Notes: a model not told the origin generated them from the letters alone. 64,000 bases of DNA from Gymnogyps californianus (GCF_018139145.2 NC_059478.1:33479001-33543000), one strand, 5' to 3'. Counted from the stretch's first letter, positions 1-55,000 are shown. Numbers and translations are program-made.

Positions 1-549
1 TCCAATAATGCAGTAATCCTGTCCTCAGCCTTCACCCTCCATTCACCTCTTGTAAACACGTGCTGTGACCATCCTTTTACTGACACTTTTGGCACTGCCG
101 ATGCCTGTCTTGGAGGGTATGAACAGACAACTAATTTACTTCACACTGGCTAATTATAAGATTTGGAAGAGCTTTCTTTAAAGTTGAAAGGCATTTTCGA
201 ACGGCAGCAATGGCAATGGTATTTATTGGGAACTTTACAAGGGGTAGGAAAGTCCCTTTGCCAGAGTCTAGTCTTAGGCCTTACAAGCTTTCCAAAATTA
301 TCTAAATTGAAACCTTGCCTAACTTAAAAAATACAGGAGGTCCAACCTACATACAACTTGGCAGCTGTACTACCAAGCCCAAAGCAGTTTGTCCATTTCA
401 TGACATTTATTGTAAAATAAAATTACCAAAAAGATTGTTCTAGTTTTTGTTTTGGCTCTATCCCATATAGAAATTCAAGTTACAAAGCTGGATTAAAACT
501 TACCACATCCAAAACAGGATTTGTAATTGTCTGCTGTTTGCTTTCCTAG
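1..549 (+). other. ANGPTL3 intron (3' part), window starts inside it
   Basis: Intronic sequence upstream of the first visible ANGPTL3 exon, with a T-rich acceptor tract at about 530-549. I see no exon of either gene and no recognisable repeat. Confidence 0.8.
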
Positions 550-663
550 GTGCCGCTCCTGACTGCACTGCTCTTTATAACAGCGGCATGCGGTCCAGTG
601 GTGTTTACACTATTAAGCCCAACAGCTCAGAAGCTTTCGATGTCTACTGTGAAATGAAATTTG
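550..663 (+). CDS. ANGPTL3: ANGPTL3 coding exon (start of fibrinogen-like domain; 4th of 7 by human numbering)
   Basis: The acceptor is ttgctttcctag, ending at 549, and the donor is gtaaga at 664. Two bases complete a codon begun upstream, then the frame runs from APDC to MKF plus one base. It corresponds to the human stretch AECTTIYNRG to VYCDVISG. The segment PNSSEAF carries an N-S-S sequon absent from human PSNSQVF. Confidence 0.93.
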
Positions 664-3600
664 GTAAGACAGCTGTGCTAGCAACAGTCTAATTTCCACA
701 TAGGTAGTTTCTTATAAGCCAAAAAACTGTCTCGTTCCAAAGTACACAAAAACTTACCATGATTTATGTACCCTCTTGACTTCTCTTACTGGCCCGTCTG
801 TGCTCTGAACTCAGCTTTCCCATATTCTGAAGTCTCCTTAACACTGCTTTCATTCTTTACTCACCTCTTGTTTGTACCAAGGAAAGGTCTTTCAATCATG
901 TGACATAAATTACATATATTAAAAAATCCAAACCCCTTTAGCCATAGATAATGAAAATGGCAATTATAAATGCCATCATGTTGCAAGCAGGAACAGCTTT
1001 TCCAAATAAAAGCAAACAGTAAATAGTAAATACTTTAGTAAAATTTTGTTTCTTTAACAAGGGTTATTGCTTGGGACTTAGATATAGCAAGTAACCCAAA
1101 GAGGTGAGTCCTGGAGACAGGATTCCTGTATCATGTTTGGGTGAGTCAGTACCTATGTATCATACAGGTCCAGAATTGTCATGGACCAAAATGCATAGCA
1201 CCTACCCAAGCTCTATCTTTGTAAGAAACCCATTTGTCTGTTCCTTTTGCCACTACCCAGAGATCACACATCATTTGGCCAGTTCACTGTTCGCTCTTTT
1301 TTTCATCCTGCAATGCAGCATCCTGCAGCGCTGCTCTGTGCGTGCCCTGCCCAGCTTCCCCACACGGTCCCTTTGACACGGTTACCCGGAGAGCCTGGGA
1401 ACAGGCTGATGCAAATGTGGCGGGGTCATGTCATTTGTTTGGATGTGTAAACAGAACGGCATGGGGTTGCCCTATGCAAAAAGCTCCTTTGCTTACATTT
1501 GTTGAAACTGGTAAAACGAGGGTGTCATGACCTGGTCAGGCAAAAGACCCCACTGCAGCCCTAGCGTGGCCACGACCTCCAACACTTCATACCTTCTGTG
1601 GAGTTGCATTCCCAGCAGTCAAGCACTATCAGTAAAGGGAGTCTGACAATCTGATCAAATGTCTGGAACATTTCATATCTCTTTTTTATCATTTTCTCTA
1701 TGTTTGTGTTTCTCAGCCCTCATAAACAAATGAAACCCAGTTAAGGCAGCTTAACCAAATAAGTCCAGTGAGCCGAGCCACCGCAAGCGTGGCAGAGGAC
1801 ACTCGAACGGCCCCGCGTTCTGTTCAGCTGTGCTCACTTGAATTTCTTCCATGAAGATTTAGGCTAACTCATTCTACCTCAAAATTGGAGCACCCAAGAG
1901 CACACTCATGGACAGCTAATAAGGCCAAGGCCAAGATGAGTCAAGCACCTGCTCTCTGTACAGCCGAGAGGCTTTGTAGCTCAGTACACATGCACTCAGG
2001 TCTGTTGCAAAATGAAGAGTAAGTGGGATTCATACGGAGCCACCTTCAATGCAAACCCATTTTCTCCTTCACTGTGGTAGAGAGCGAGCTCGCATAACAG
2101 CAGCCGCAGCAGTGCAGTCTGTAGGTCAGCAGCTGATGGTCTCAGTTATTTTCCATCTTCTCTCTAGTGCTTTAAACACTTAAGCCAGGCTTGTGACTTA
2201 TTTCCCCTTTGCATTCACAGGCAGTTCCTGGACTGTAATCCAGAACAGAGTGGATGGATCACTAGATTTCAACCAAACCTGGGATGCCTATACAAACGGT
2301 TTTGGTGACCTCAATGGTAAAAATACCTTTTTTAGTGTCTTTTCTTTGTATCAGTTGATTTGAGAAGCTGAATCTTCTTACTGAAAGGTGTTCACACGAG
2401 AGCAGACAAAACCTGCAATCAAATCTGAACAGCTTACCTAATTAGTAGAACACCAGAAAGTGCTTACCAGAAAACGCAACTCAGTAAAATTCGCAGAGAC
2501 ACACCTTCAAATGTGTGTTTAGAAACTTTTGCTGAATCAAGGCCAGAATGCTTTAAATGCTATTTTAATTACTGAGATTTTACTATATATAAAAGCACCT
2601 CCCAAAGCCTTTAAAAATATACACAAATGCAAAACCTCACCAAGTTGCTGTCACTATTTTCTCTCAAACTTTCTGCAATCCTGTTTCCCTTAAAACCACC
2701 ACACCAATTTTTCCAACCTCAAGAGAGCCCGAGGCTGTGTGTGCTTCCCTGCACAAATACCTCCGGCTCCTCCGTGCAGTGGCCAATCCCCTCCATGGCT
2801 GGATAGGGTGAGGAAACACCCACGTTCCCCTGTTAATCATCAACTCCAAAGAATCTGTAGCACCAAGTGCTGCCCAACAGCCTCCTCATCCAGAAGATTT
2901 TTCCCTATTTTTCTCATACAATGAGATGAGTCTACTTTTGTTTAGAAAATATTTTGACTTTCTAGGCGCAGCACAGATCAAAACCTCACCAATGTGGGCA
3001 GCAATATTGACTTACATCCACCTCTTTTACAATAAAGAGCTGCTATATCTCAACCTTTCCCACATTTTGGGACAGTAGCTCACAACTGAGGTAGACTTTT
3101 ACCTGTATAGATTGTCTGATCGTATTGAATGCTATAGTTGCTCCTTGACTGGTCTCCAATTCCCATACACTACACCAACATGAAGCCACATCTTTTCAGC
3201 GTCAGAAAGATTTTGCAGAGGATCGCATCACTCTCAGCTGTGTCCTACTCAGTTCTGTGCTGCATATTCTAAGGGGATAAAATATAACAGGCTACTGCTC
3301 CTTACCTGTAAATTGTGGGAGTATTTTACTCAACCATCTTGCCTTCTATTCCTTTAAATGCCACCTGCATGTATGGCACTCACATTCAGCTACACTATTT
3401 CTACATGTGGCAATTACCTATTGCGCACTGATACCAGCAGCACTGATAATAAGCTACTTAATGAATATAATTTATGAAACTAATTAAACTCATTATCAAG
3501 AATTCTAGCAAGAGAAAAATGCTCAAGTTAAATTCACTTTGTACACAAGGGTATCGAAACCTCAGTTTAGTTCTGCAGCTCTTTCCTTAAAAAATACAAC

Positions 3601-6020
3601 AATTGCAATTAGGTTTTATGTATGTCATTTGCTTCATTTGTCACACAGTTCCAATTATGCATTTTTAAATGTCTTGAGCTCCCTCTCAGAGTTTCACAAG
3701 AGGTGGGAAAGTTAAGAGAGAAGCTCCAGTTCATTTGTATCTCTTGCTTTTATTGATCACCGGTGTGCAATTAAGAAGAGGTAAACAAAAAGAATGTAGC
3801 AGGAGACCTCTGAAAAGATCAACAGTCCCCAAGACTCATATTATTGATTTAATTAAAGCAATGAATAAATCCTTTTAAATACTATATTTTCACACATACT
3901 GCCCGCAGGTTATCTGTAAAAACAAATTCAATAGCAGTGTGAGCAATACGGGGTTTTAGGGAAAGTTTATCACATAACCCCTTCCCCACTAACTCTCTGC
4001 CCGGTGACGTCTGTCCCCTGATCCTCACCTCTGACATCTCTTGATTCTGACATCGCGCAGCTTATTTGAACACACATTTTCAAATACTGATATTTTAAAG
4101 GTGAATGAGCTATCTGAGGTATGGGTTAGACATCTGAAAAACATGGTAAGTGTGTTCATGTCTAGTTCCATTTTAACAGCATCTATTTACCACATCTTTA
4201 CAGAGGAATTCTGGCTAGGCCTGAACAAGACCTATTCCATTACTAAACAAGGGGACTACATCTTACGGATTGAGCTGCAGGACTGGAAAGATAATAAACG
4301 TTACATCGAGTATGCATTCAGCTTGAGAGGCCCCGAAACAGACTACACTCTCCAGCTTTCACGGATCTCCGGGAGCATCCCCAATGCCCTGCCGGAGCAG
4401 ACAGAACTGCGGTTCTCAACTGCAGACCATGACGTGGACACAATAAATGACTTCAACTGTCCAGAAAACTACCTAGGTATCAGTATGCTGGGTGTATTAA
4501 CATGGGAGTTTCTTTGTTACATGAAGGATGGTAGTACGCTTTAGTGGGTAGTTACTGATATTAGCCTGGTTTTAGATACAGAAAAGAGAGGGTAGCAGCA
4601 TCTTTCTGCTTGCAGGGAAGGGCGGAAGATGTTTTTTGTTGGCAGATAGCAGGGTCCTACAACGAGGCATCGCCTTTTTATTTTATAGATAGGTAAAACT
4701 AAAGCACAGTGAGGCTGTGCAAACGAGCAACATCAGAAACAGAACTAGCAGCACAGGTTGAAATAAAACCCCAGGATGAGATTCCGAGCTATGAAGTGAA
4801 GGGCAGTTCTTCCTCTGATGCCTGGTCTGGTGTGGCAGCCCTAGGTCAGATTGTTTCAGCCCTCCTTGCAAAAAAAACAGAAGACAAACTGACTCTTAAC
4901 TCCATTTTGACTACAAACCAAAAGTTAAGAGTGATGGTGAGTTTCCATTCAAAGGCAGATTTCAGCTGTTTGTCAACTATACATGATATAATCACTCTCA
5001 AAAGAGCAAGAGAGATGCAAGGCTGAAGACATTTCTCCTTAAAGATAATTTGGTTAAAGGATTCCTAATTCTTCAATTTTCTGAAGCTTTTATGTTTTGC
5101 CAGTTTATAGCAAAAAGCAAACAACTGAAAAAGCAATTAATGATTAAACCACAGAATACAGAATTGCCCTCCAGACACCTGCTTCATGCAACAAAAATTT
5201 TGTATGTCATTCTAGGCTTGAAAATTGTTGATGTCTGAAACAATGCCGAGAGCGTTACTCAGCTCTAGTGACCATAAAGCAGATGGCCAATGACTTCCGA
5301 AGTGCTAAAGTTTCCTTTTTAGCACAGAGCCACTGCCAGTCCTTTGCCAGCAGAACTGGGCTTACAATTTAAGCTCGTGGTTAAGGACACCAGCCACTAA
5401 AAAAGAGAACTTGTTTAGTAAAGGCTCTTCAGCCTCCTGTAGATGCAGAGATTTAACTATTTGTACCTGAGAAAAATACCAGCAAATCAGAAAGTCAGTT
5501 GTAGAGGGTCGAGGAAAACATGAAAGTGTGGAGCTAACTTCGTAACTGTCCCAATTCAGTGGCAGCATTTGTGTGTGCCGTTTTCTATGCACCACTACTT
5601 TTATCTGAAGCAGGCAATAACGGGGAGCACAACATCTATGTACTGGCCCTCAACTTGCAAGTGTAAGTGGGTATACACACAAGCACCATTTCATTTGGAT
5701 ATACTGGGTAATTGTCACTTTTGCTGGAACTGGTCTAAAGAAGAGTTACGTTGCAAACAGAAGCTGTCTACTTGGAAACTGAGCGCAATATGTCAGGGTA
5801 CAACTGACAGTAACTGACATTGCATTATTTTTCCTTAGGAGGCTGGTGGCACAGTGAATGTGAGGAAACCAATCTTAATGGGAAATACGTCACACCAAGG
5901 TCAAGAGGAAGACTAGACAGAAGAAAAGGCTTATACTGGAAGCCTAAGAAAGGAAGATACTACTTGCTCAGGTCAACCAAAATAATGATACACCCAACAG
6001 ATTTAAAAAGCTTTGACTGA
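550..6020 (+). CDS. ANGPTL3: ANGPTL3 (angiopoietin-like 3), 3' four coding exons, 5'-partial
   Basis: Spliced segments 550-663, 2221-2316, 4204-4476 and 5839-6020 join in one continuous frame and end at TGA 6018-6020. The product is a complete fibrinogen-like C-terminal domain. It opens with [11 protein letters not shown], contains [25 protein letters not shown] and DFNCPENY, and ends [10 protein letters not shown]; human ANGPTL3 ends IHPTDSESFE. Four cysteines (ALYNSG-preceding C, VYC, FNC, SEC) sit where the family's two disulfides form. From family knowledge, ANGPTL3 is a liver-secreted inhibitor of lipoprotein and endothelial lipases. Lipase inhibition resides in the N-terminal coiled coil, which is upstream of this window with the furin site; the domain seen here is the integrin-binding part. 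The gene lies wholly within a DOCK7 intron on the opposite strand. Other ANGPTLs share the fold, but the ending, intron phases and DOCK7 nesting single out ANGPTL3. Confidence 0.95.
664..2220 (+). other. ANGPTL3 intron between the 4th and 5th coding exons
   Basis: Bounded by GTAAGA and CACAG. Short open frames at 1104-1530 lack family resemblance and overlap one another in different frames, so they look like chance. No repeat recognised. Confidence 0.8.
2221..2316 (+). CDS. ANGPTL3: ANGPTL3 coding exon (5th of 7)
   Basis: The acceptor gcattcacag ends at 2220 and the donor gtaaaa begins at 2317. The exon is 96 bases and starts and ends in the same phase as its neighbours. It encodes [12 protein letters not shown], then [11 protein letters not shown], then GFGDLN. 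The N-Q-T sequon aligns with the human N-E-T glycosylation site in FNETW. Confidence 0.93.
2317..4203 (+). other. ANGPTL3 intron between the 5th and 6th coding exons
   Basis: Bounded by GTAAAA and TACAG, AT-rich for most of its length. Small opposite-strand frames at 2664-2924 are not convincing. No repeat recognised. Confidence 0.8.
4204..4476 (+). CDS. ANGPTL3: ANGPTL3 coding exon (6th of 7)
   Basis: The acceptor tctttacag ends at 4203 and the donor gtatca begins at 4477. It encodes [37 protein letters not shown] and DFNCPENYL, all closely matching human ANGPTL3. The codon split with the previous exon reads GAG (Glu) where the family has Gly before EFWLG. Both flanking introns stay open in this frame, so an unspliced frame runs from 4041 to 4544; splice sites and homology set the exon bounds. 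Confidence 0.93.
4477..5838 (+). other. ANGPTL3 intron between the 6th and terminal coding exons
   Basis: Bounded by GTATCA and CTTAG. It carries a degraded MIR-like SINE segment at about 4672-4800. Open frames at 4709-5817 are non-homologous and not flanked by matching splice phases. Confidence 0.8.
4672..4800 (-). repeat. degraded MIR-like SINE remnant
   Basis: In plus orientation it follows the reverse complement of a MIR element: a 'ttttatagataggtaaaact' segment, then 'aaagcaca', a gap, then 'cagaactagcagcacaggtt' and 'aaccccaggat'. These correspond to the ttttacagatgaggaaactgaggcacag and cagagccgggattcgaacccag blocks. The match is by eye and divergent. Confidence 0.45.
5839..6020 (+). 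CDS. ANGPTL3: ANGPTL3 terminal coding exon with stop codon
   Basis: The acceptor tttttccttag ends at 5838. The exon encodes [32 protein letters not shown] and [13 protein letters not shown], then TGA at 6018-6020. Human has GGWWWHDEC, so this copy is one residue shorter at the tryptophan run. The basic stretch and the terminal IHPTD motif are diagnostic of ANGPTL3. Confidence 0.95.
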
Positions 6021-7365
6021 ATGCTCAACGTGATGCATTTTAATTCAGAACATATACACTGAACATTACTACATCAAAGAAGTTCATGTTATGTTTAATA
6101 ACAGATGCATGTCTAAATCCATACACTGTATGGTGTATTCTCCAATACATAAACCTGTGGCATTTGTGATGGTCTTACAGTATGTTTGGTGAGTATTCTC
6201 ATTCCCTCTAGCCCCGATGTCAATGTGCTGTAACCTTCATGGAGCTTTTACCTCCCCAGGATTAAACTCTAATGCCTAGGAATCAACCACCTATTCATGT
6301 ATTAGATAATATTGCTTGGGGGAATGGGTTTTCAGGCTGTTGCATTCGTTTCTGGGTTGTGCAGTAGGGAACACAAAAAGTGTTTCAGTAAACGAACGGC
6401 TGGCAAAATGCTATGGAAGACATTTAGGTATTAATCTATAGGGAAAAAAGGAAATTTTGTTTCATAAAGTTTCTAATTTGATGTTTGGTTCATGTTATTG
6501 TTGTGGAAAGTTTCTATGAGCAAATGAAGGATGGGTAATCCCCCATTTTAGGGTTCTGTGTATTTCCAGACAAATTTTCAGCAGTGTAGCTCAGGACAAT
6601 CTTCACTGAAGCACTGTACTCACACAGCTATAGATGTCTAAACACACATCAAGTAAGCCAGAGCACAGGCCTAATCTTTCAGATACCACACTTTGAAGAA
6701 TAACTTAAGAACTACGCTTCCTTATTGAAAGTTAAGAGCTAAGCATCAAAGCTTACTGAAATGAATGAGATCTTTTCTTCTCATTTGACATGGAATCAGA
6801 GCCATCCCTTTGCGACCTTTTAGTACACCTAACTGAGAAATTAAATGAAAGACCAAGTGAGCACAAAACAAACCACCTTTCAAATAGAGAACAGTTGCCT
6901 GTGGGGCAACTCCAATGGAGTCAATGGTACCAACCAACAAACCCTGTAGGCACAACCTACGTGACAGTGTTGGTCCTGCTCCTGAGAACACATTCACATT
7001 TGTTTAACTTCAGCTGCAGAATACTACAAGGCAGAAGGACTATTGACATGCTTGTGGATGGCCGGCCGTGGAAGTGTTGACTGACAAAGACCCCAATTCT
7101 GCAGTTACATTGAGTCATATTGACTTGTGTATCTTACCTAACCCTTGTACAGTACGGATTTTTTATGTCAACATTTGCAACCATACAGAAATCGGTTCTA
7201 AATTGTAATTTGTCAGAGTGAAACAACTGTGAACGGAATGTGCTAATTACAGAAAAACTGCAAAAATACTTTTACTTCTCATGGATTTATTACAAAGAAG
7301 AGATCACACAGTGCTGCTTATTTGTACTGGTGTACTGTAATGTTTAATTACCTGGCCAACCTCAG

Positions 7366-7396
<31 letters not shown>

Positions 7397-7400
7397 AATA
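6021..7400 (+). other. probable ANGPTL3 3' UTR
   Basis: Continues directly from the stop codon with no intron signal I trust. A run of AATAAA hexamers at 7365-7400 is the first dense set of poly(A) signals; another AATAAA lies at 7858-7863. A UTR of about 1.4 kb is similar to what I recall for the human gene. The exact cleavage site cannot be read from the sequence. Open frames at 6746-7080 are chance. Confidence 0.6.
7365..7400 (+). repeat. (AAAT)n microsatellite
   Basis: About eight near-perfect AAAT units followed by aaataaaac. Each unit junction makes an AATAAA hexamer, so the repeat doubles as a cluster of possible poly(A) signals for ANGPTL3. Confidence 0.95.
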
Positions 7401-50193
<42,793 letters not shown>

Positions 50194-50599
50194 GGCCGCG
50201 CTGCGGGGCTCCGCGCGGCCGCTCCTCAGCGCTGGCGGAGCCGGGGAGCCGGGAATGGGCGCCGTAATGCTCCGCGGAGGCGCGCACCCGCGCGGCGCAG
50301 CCGGCCCAGCTCCCACCCTCAGCGCTCGCCGCGCCCGCCCGCCTCCTCCCCCTTCCCGGGCAGGGGCCGCTCCTCACAGACATACGGCGGGGCGGGCGGC
50401 CGCGGCGCGGCGAGGAGTGACCGTCGCCGTTCCCCTGCCCATCCCCGGTGCCGGGCCCTCGGCCCTTGAGGCGGGCCGGGGCAGCCGGTCCGGGACCCGC
50501 ACCAGCAGCCGGCAGCGATCCGGCCTCCATCCCCCAGGGCTCGGACAGGCTTAACCCAGCGCGTCCTGTCACTGCCGTGGTGCAGACTGAGCGCGCCTT

Positions 50600-51892
50600 C
50601 GGTTCAGCTCGCCCTCACTGCCGCTTTATTCCCATTTAAAAACGGAGTGGGTTGGGGTTATTACGTGCAGTAATGAAGATCCACTCGTGGTTAGGGAAGA
50701 TGGCTCTTCACCCGGCTCACACCACCCAACATCTCACCCCGGTGTCGAGCGAGACCTGCGGAGTTCAACCGGAGGGTGTGGGCAGCGGCGGCCTGGGCTC
50801 AGAGCCGCTGCTGGGGTCTCATGTGTGCTCACCCTTGGAAGCACCTCGCCGGGGCTGCTCCACAGCTCCAGGCTGTCACGGGTCTGCATGGCATGGCCGG
50901 GTCCCTTGGCCACCCATATCCCCACCCAGCACGGCACCGAGGGACGCCATCGATTACCATGCTCCCCTATGCTCTATGTGCCTGCAGGGACAAGACTGGG
51001 CTCTCGGTCTATCACATCCTGTATGGTACCAACTTTTCCTTCAGAAAGGCTAAAAATTCTCCCTAACGGTGATTTAGAAGATGGCTGGAATAGCGTAACA
51101 ACCACCTTTCCATCCAAACAGGTCATTACTACCAGTCTCTCCATAAATGTGTTGTATTTGAGGTCACCCTAACGGGAAAAGGAGGTAGAGGGTGGGGAGC
51201 TAAAAAAAAAACTATTTTGGGACTTCAAAAAAAGATTGAGCCTAGGACACATTCTAGCAGATAATTCAAAGTCAATGTTACACGACATATGCTGTGCATT
51301 AATCTAAACCAGAGAACTATTAATAGTAATCCAGGAAGTGTCCAAAAGTAGCGAGTGTTAATTCATCCGATTCCATCTGTTTGCATTGTGTGAATGTTTC
51401 TAGCACATTGCGCCTGCAATCTGAGTATACCAATTTTTCCACTAGCAGAAGCCACTGATTTCCAGCTGCATATAATTTTTCTGCTTTTCTGTTTGTATGT
51501 GTTTACACAGGGAATGTCAGGCCCCGAAATCTGCAAATACATACATATGTGAGTAATCCCACTGGAGTTAATCAGACACTGTGCGTATATAAAGCGAATC
51601 CCATGTGGATAAGATTGTGGCCCGCTACAGAAATGTGCTGTCATGCGTTACACAGATGCACGCACACACGTGCACACAGATGGAGACACTGCAAAGCAAA
51701 GACCTATTGTATGCCACTGAGAAAGGGCTGCTCTTCTCCAAGGGGGAGGGGAGAAAATATCCCACAAACGTCTGCCAAGACAAAGACTTTTGCTCTTGAA
51801 TTACTGCCTGCATGTAGAATTGCACACAGCATAAGTCCATCACACAGAGTGGACAGGATAAGCCAATGAGATATTCACCTTCATACATCCAC
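50600..51892. other. intergenic DNA upstream of DOCK7
   Basis: Leaves the CpG island at about 50600. Overlapping frames at 50652-51172 are in three different phases and look like chance. No repeat recognised. Confidence 0.75.
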
Positions 51893-52053
51893 ATCAGTTG
51901 TGGATGCCCCATCACTGGAAGTGTTCGAGGTCAGGTTGGATGGGGCTTTGAGCAACCTGACCTAGTGATAGATGTCGCTGCCCCTGGCAGGGAATTGGAC
52001 TAGATAATCTTTAAAAGGTCCCTTCCAACCCAAACCGTTCTATGATTCTATGA
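51893..52053 (+). mobile_element. CR1 LINE 3' end, 5'-truncated
   Basis: Reads 'gttgtggatgccccatcact', 'ggaagtgttcgaggtcaggt', 'tggatggggctttgagcaac', 'attggactagataatcttta', 'aaggtcccttccaacccaaa' and ends tctatgattctatga. This is the avian CR1 3' terminus with its 8-base tail repeat. It is only modestly diverged, and a heavily 5'-truncated copy is the usual CR1 form. Confidence 0.95.
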
Positions 52054-55000
52054 ATAAATTCTCGTACGTGGTGTGTGTGCTTACAAGAACAGACCTAAGC
52101 ATGAGGGACCACCAGAAATGTTTCCTCTTTCCCATCCCCCATCCCGTATGGAACTTCCTTTCCAAAATGGCATCAGTCTGAGATGCAGGAAGGCTAGTTT
52201 AGTCCTGCCTTAAGGGAAAACATCACTGCCTAACTCTTTTATACTGAAACTGGGAATCCTGCATTTCTGAAAAGGGAAATTCTTATCGCTGCCAGAAGGT
52301 GCAAAGAGCAGTCCAGCCCCAGAAGCGCTGAGGTACAGAGCACAGAGTATCCAAGGTCGATGAAGAGACCGCTTGGATTTTAGGTTTCATTTTCCCCTCC
52401 TGTCAGTTACTACCACAGACAGAAGAACTTGATTAAGCTGCGGGACACATAAAGTCAGCTCGGTATCATCCCCAAAATCTTTGTATAGCTTATTTAATAG
52501 CCTTCTACAACTGATTTGTTAGCGTGGGCTCTTTAAAGACCAAGGGTACACTTCAAAATGCAGTAATGACACGGGTGACTTTAGGTCTCTGATGAGCAGG
52601 AATGGCTTAGCTTGAAACAGCCACCCACCACCCATACTGCCTGCCTCACCCTGCAACAGGCGTCTGAGCCGTATGTCAGCTGCTTCCTACATCTCCAAAG
52701 TCTATAGCACAAGGGCTTGAGGTAACCAGTTGCTGAGTTTTGATGTCACCTTTGCTCATCTGTCAGTGCCCTGCTCTTCACTGACTTTTTCTGCAGCTTA
52801 GAGCTTGGCCAGATGAGCTCTGGCAGACTTGATTTGAGCCGTCCACCCACCTCTGTGCTGGAGGCGACTGACGGAAGGGCAGTCGGATGAGACATGCCTG
52901 CACCTCAGCCGCGCCTGACAGATGTGCTCTGACATCTGAAACTGCAAGGAAATGCATGGATACCGGAGTTTGAAACTGCTAGCTGAGGTGGGGACACGCA
53001 TCCTGCTCTGCCACCCTCGCCAGAGAGGCCACAGCCTCTCTGGAAGAGCAGGACAATAACTGGGAGCAATCAAGCTTTAAACTAATGCAATAGTCTCTCC
53101 TTGACAGTGAAGGGCCTTTGCACTAATTGCAGATCATCACTGCAGTAGGCTACAAAGGTAAAATGGAGCAGGGGACAGGAGCCCACCTCTTTATGAATGA
53201 TTTGTTATTCATCTTGTTGAAGCATATAAATGTACAGAAGTATCAACAGAGATGAAAAAAACCCGTAACTCCACCCTATCTAATGTGGAACGCCTATGCA
53301 CAAAAATTAAAAATACATGTATTTTCAATTCAAAGATACAAAATGGATATAAAATAGATCTCTATCAAATACACTATATATTATGTGCTCTCAATGGGAG
53401 GGTATTGCTTTGCAGATAAATAGGCTTTTTCCATATAGTTGGTCTAAATATGAACAAAATCCCTCAATTCATTTAAGAGTCAACATCAACAAGTGCATTT
53501 CAGAAAAATAACAAAGATTCCTCATTACTTTTCAGGTAGTAACAGCCCAGCAAAGTCTACAAAGTTGGTGCCAATGACTTTAAATAGTAAGAGATCACTG
53601 AGGTGGGTAGAAATGTACACATGACCTTGTAAAAAGAACCAAGAGCTTCTGTAGATGGACTCTAAATTTTGCAATGCGTGGAGCATTAACCAAAAGAAGT
53701 CAAGGAAAAAGTGAAGAAATACAAGGGGAAAAAAATGCAGTCTTTTACCATTATAAATCCAGTAACGCCAAACACTAAAATTCATGGTATCAACAAATCC
53801 TGCCTCCATATCGCTGGCAAGTCAGTATGATTGATGTTGTGGCGTCGCTGTGGTATTTCAAGTACTAAGGTGAGTGCTGCCACTGACAGGCACTGTGAGT
53901 CACATAACCTTTCTGCCTCTTGTTTTCTCGTCTTAAAAGTGAATTAGTTGAAGGAAACGTTTTGTCTGAAGAAACAAACTCATGCTTTGCAAAGAGGAGA
54001 ATGTGACCAATTGGACACAGAGACCTGTTACATGGAATTTCAGTCTGCAAAAAAAATTTCTCCAGGCATCTCTTTAGGAACTAGCAGCTTCCTCTGATTT
54101 AAAACCAACTGTTGTGTGGCAAATTTTACCTGCAGTAGAAAATGGAACTATTTTCTTTTAAATTAGGGTGAAATTGTATGCAATTGATGATATATTTGGA
54201 GTGTTAGGCTGCTTATTTTTCATAAAGTTGTTCGCGCCTATGTATTGTCCTCAAGGGTGACTGGTATCTCAGAATGAGGGTGAAGACAAATCAAGGCTAA
54301 CGTCAGTGGAGGGCCTGTGTACATTGCAATTAATACCTCTATACAGCTCAACTTAATTAAATTAATGTTTGGATAGAGGCTACATATTTCTAGTAACCAA
54401 TTCACAACCTGGAATTTTATCAGCATTATGAAGATACTGAATAGTTACTCTGCCTTAACACATTGTAATTCTTCATCATGTTTTAGAAAGCAAAGAAGGA
54501 ACCTAGCTTATTCTACATCGGATTCCCATGGTAGAATGCATCAGCCTTTGAAAGACATCACTACCTCCAAAAAGGAGTTAGTCCATTTATGCAGCCATCA
54601 TCAATAAGAATCTGCTGCTCCGGGTTAAGTGGTCTCTGAGAAGCTGGGGGGTGATCTTCACTTGTCCTGGGTGCATCAGTACTCCACCAGGACAAAGACT
54701 CTGCACATACTACCTTGGGAGTTGAGGGACGCTGTGAAAGGTGATGGGTCTCCACCGCAGCTGCTGCATTTCCCTTCTAGTTACCTTGCTAATTTGGGGG
54801 CTGGGAGAAAAGCCCAGCAATTTATCAAAACATGGACCATCATGTTGAAAGTCACCTTTTAGTCTTCTCTGATAAACCATGTAACAAAAAGGTGAGGAAT
54901 GAACAGCTGAGTCTACATCTGCAAGCTGTATTTGGGCTAAGCACCTATCTAAAGTTCATGGCCTAGACACAGTGCTCTATTTACACACATGTATCCGTGA

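Noticed and set aside
4041..4544. Single 167-residue gene from 4041
   Set aside because: The fibrinogen-domain homology is confined to 4204-4476, with an AG acceptor and GT donor at those points. The outer parts are intron that happens to stay open.
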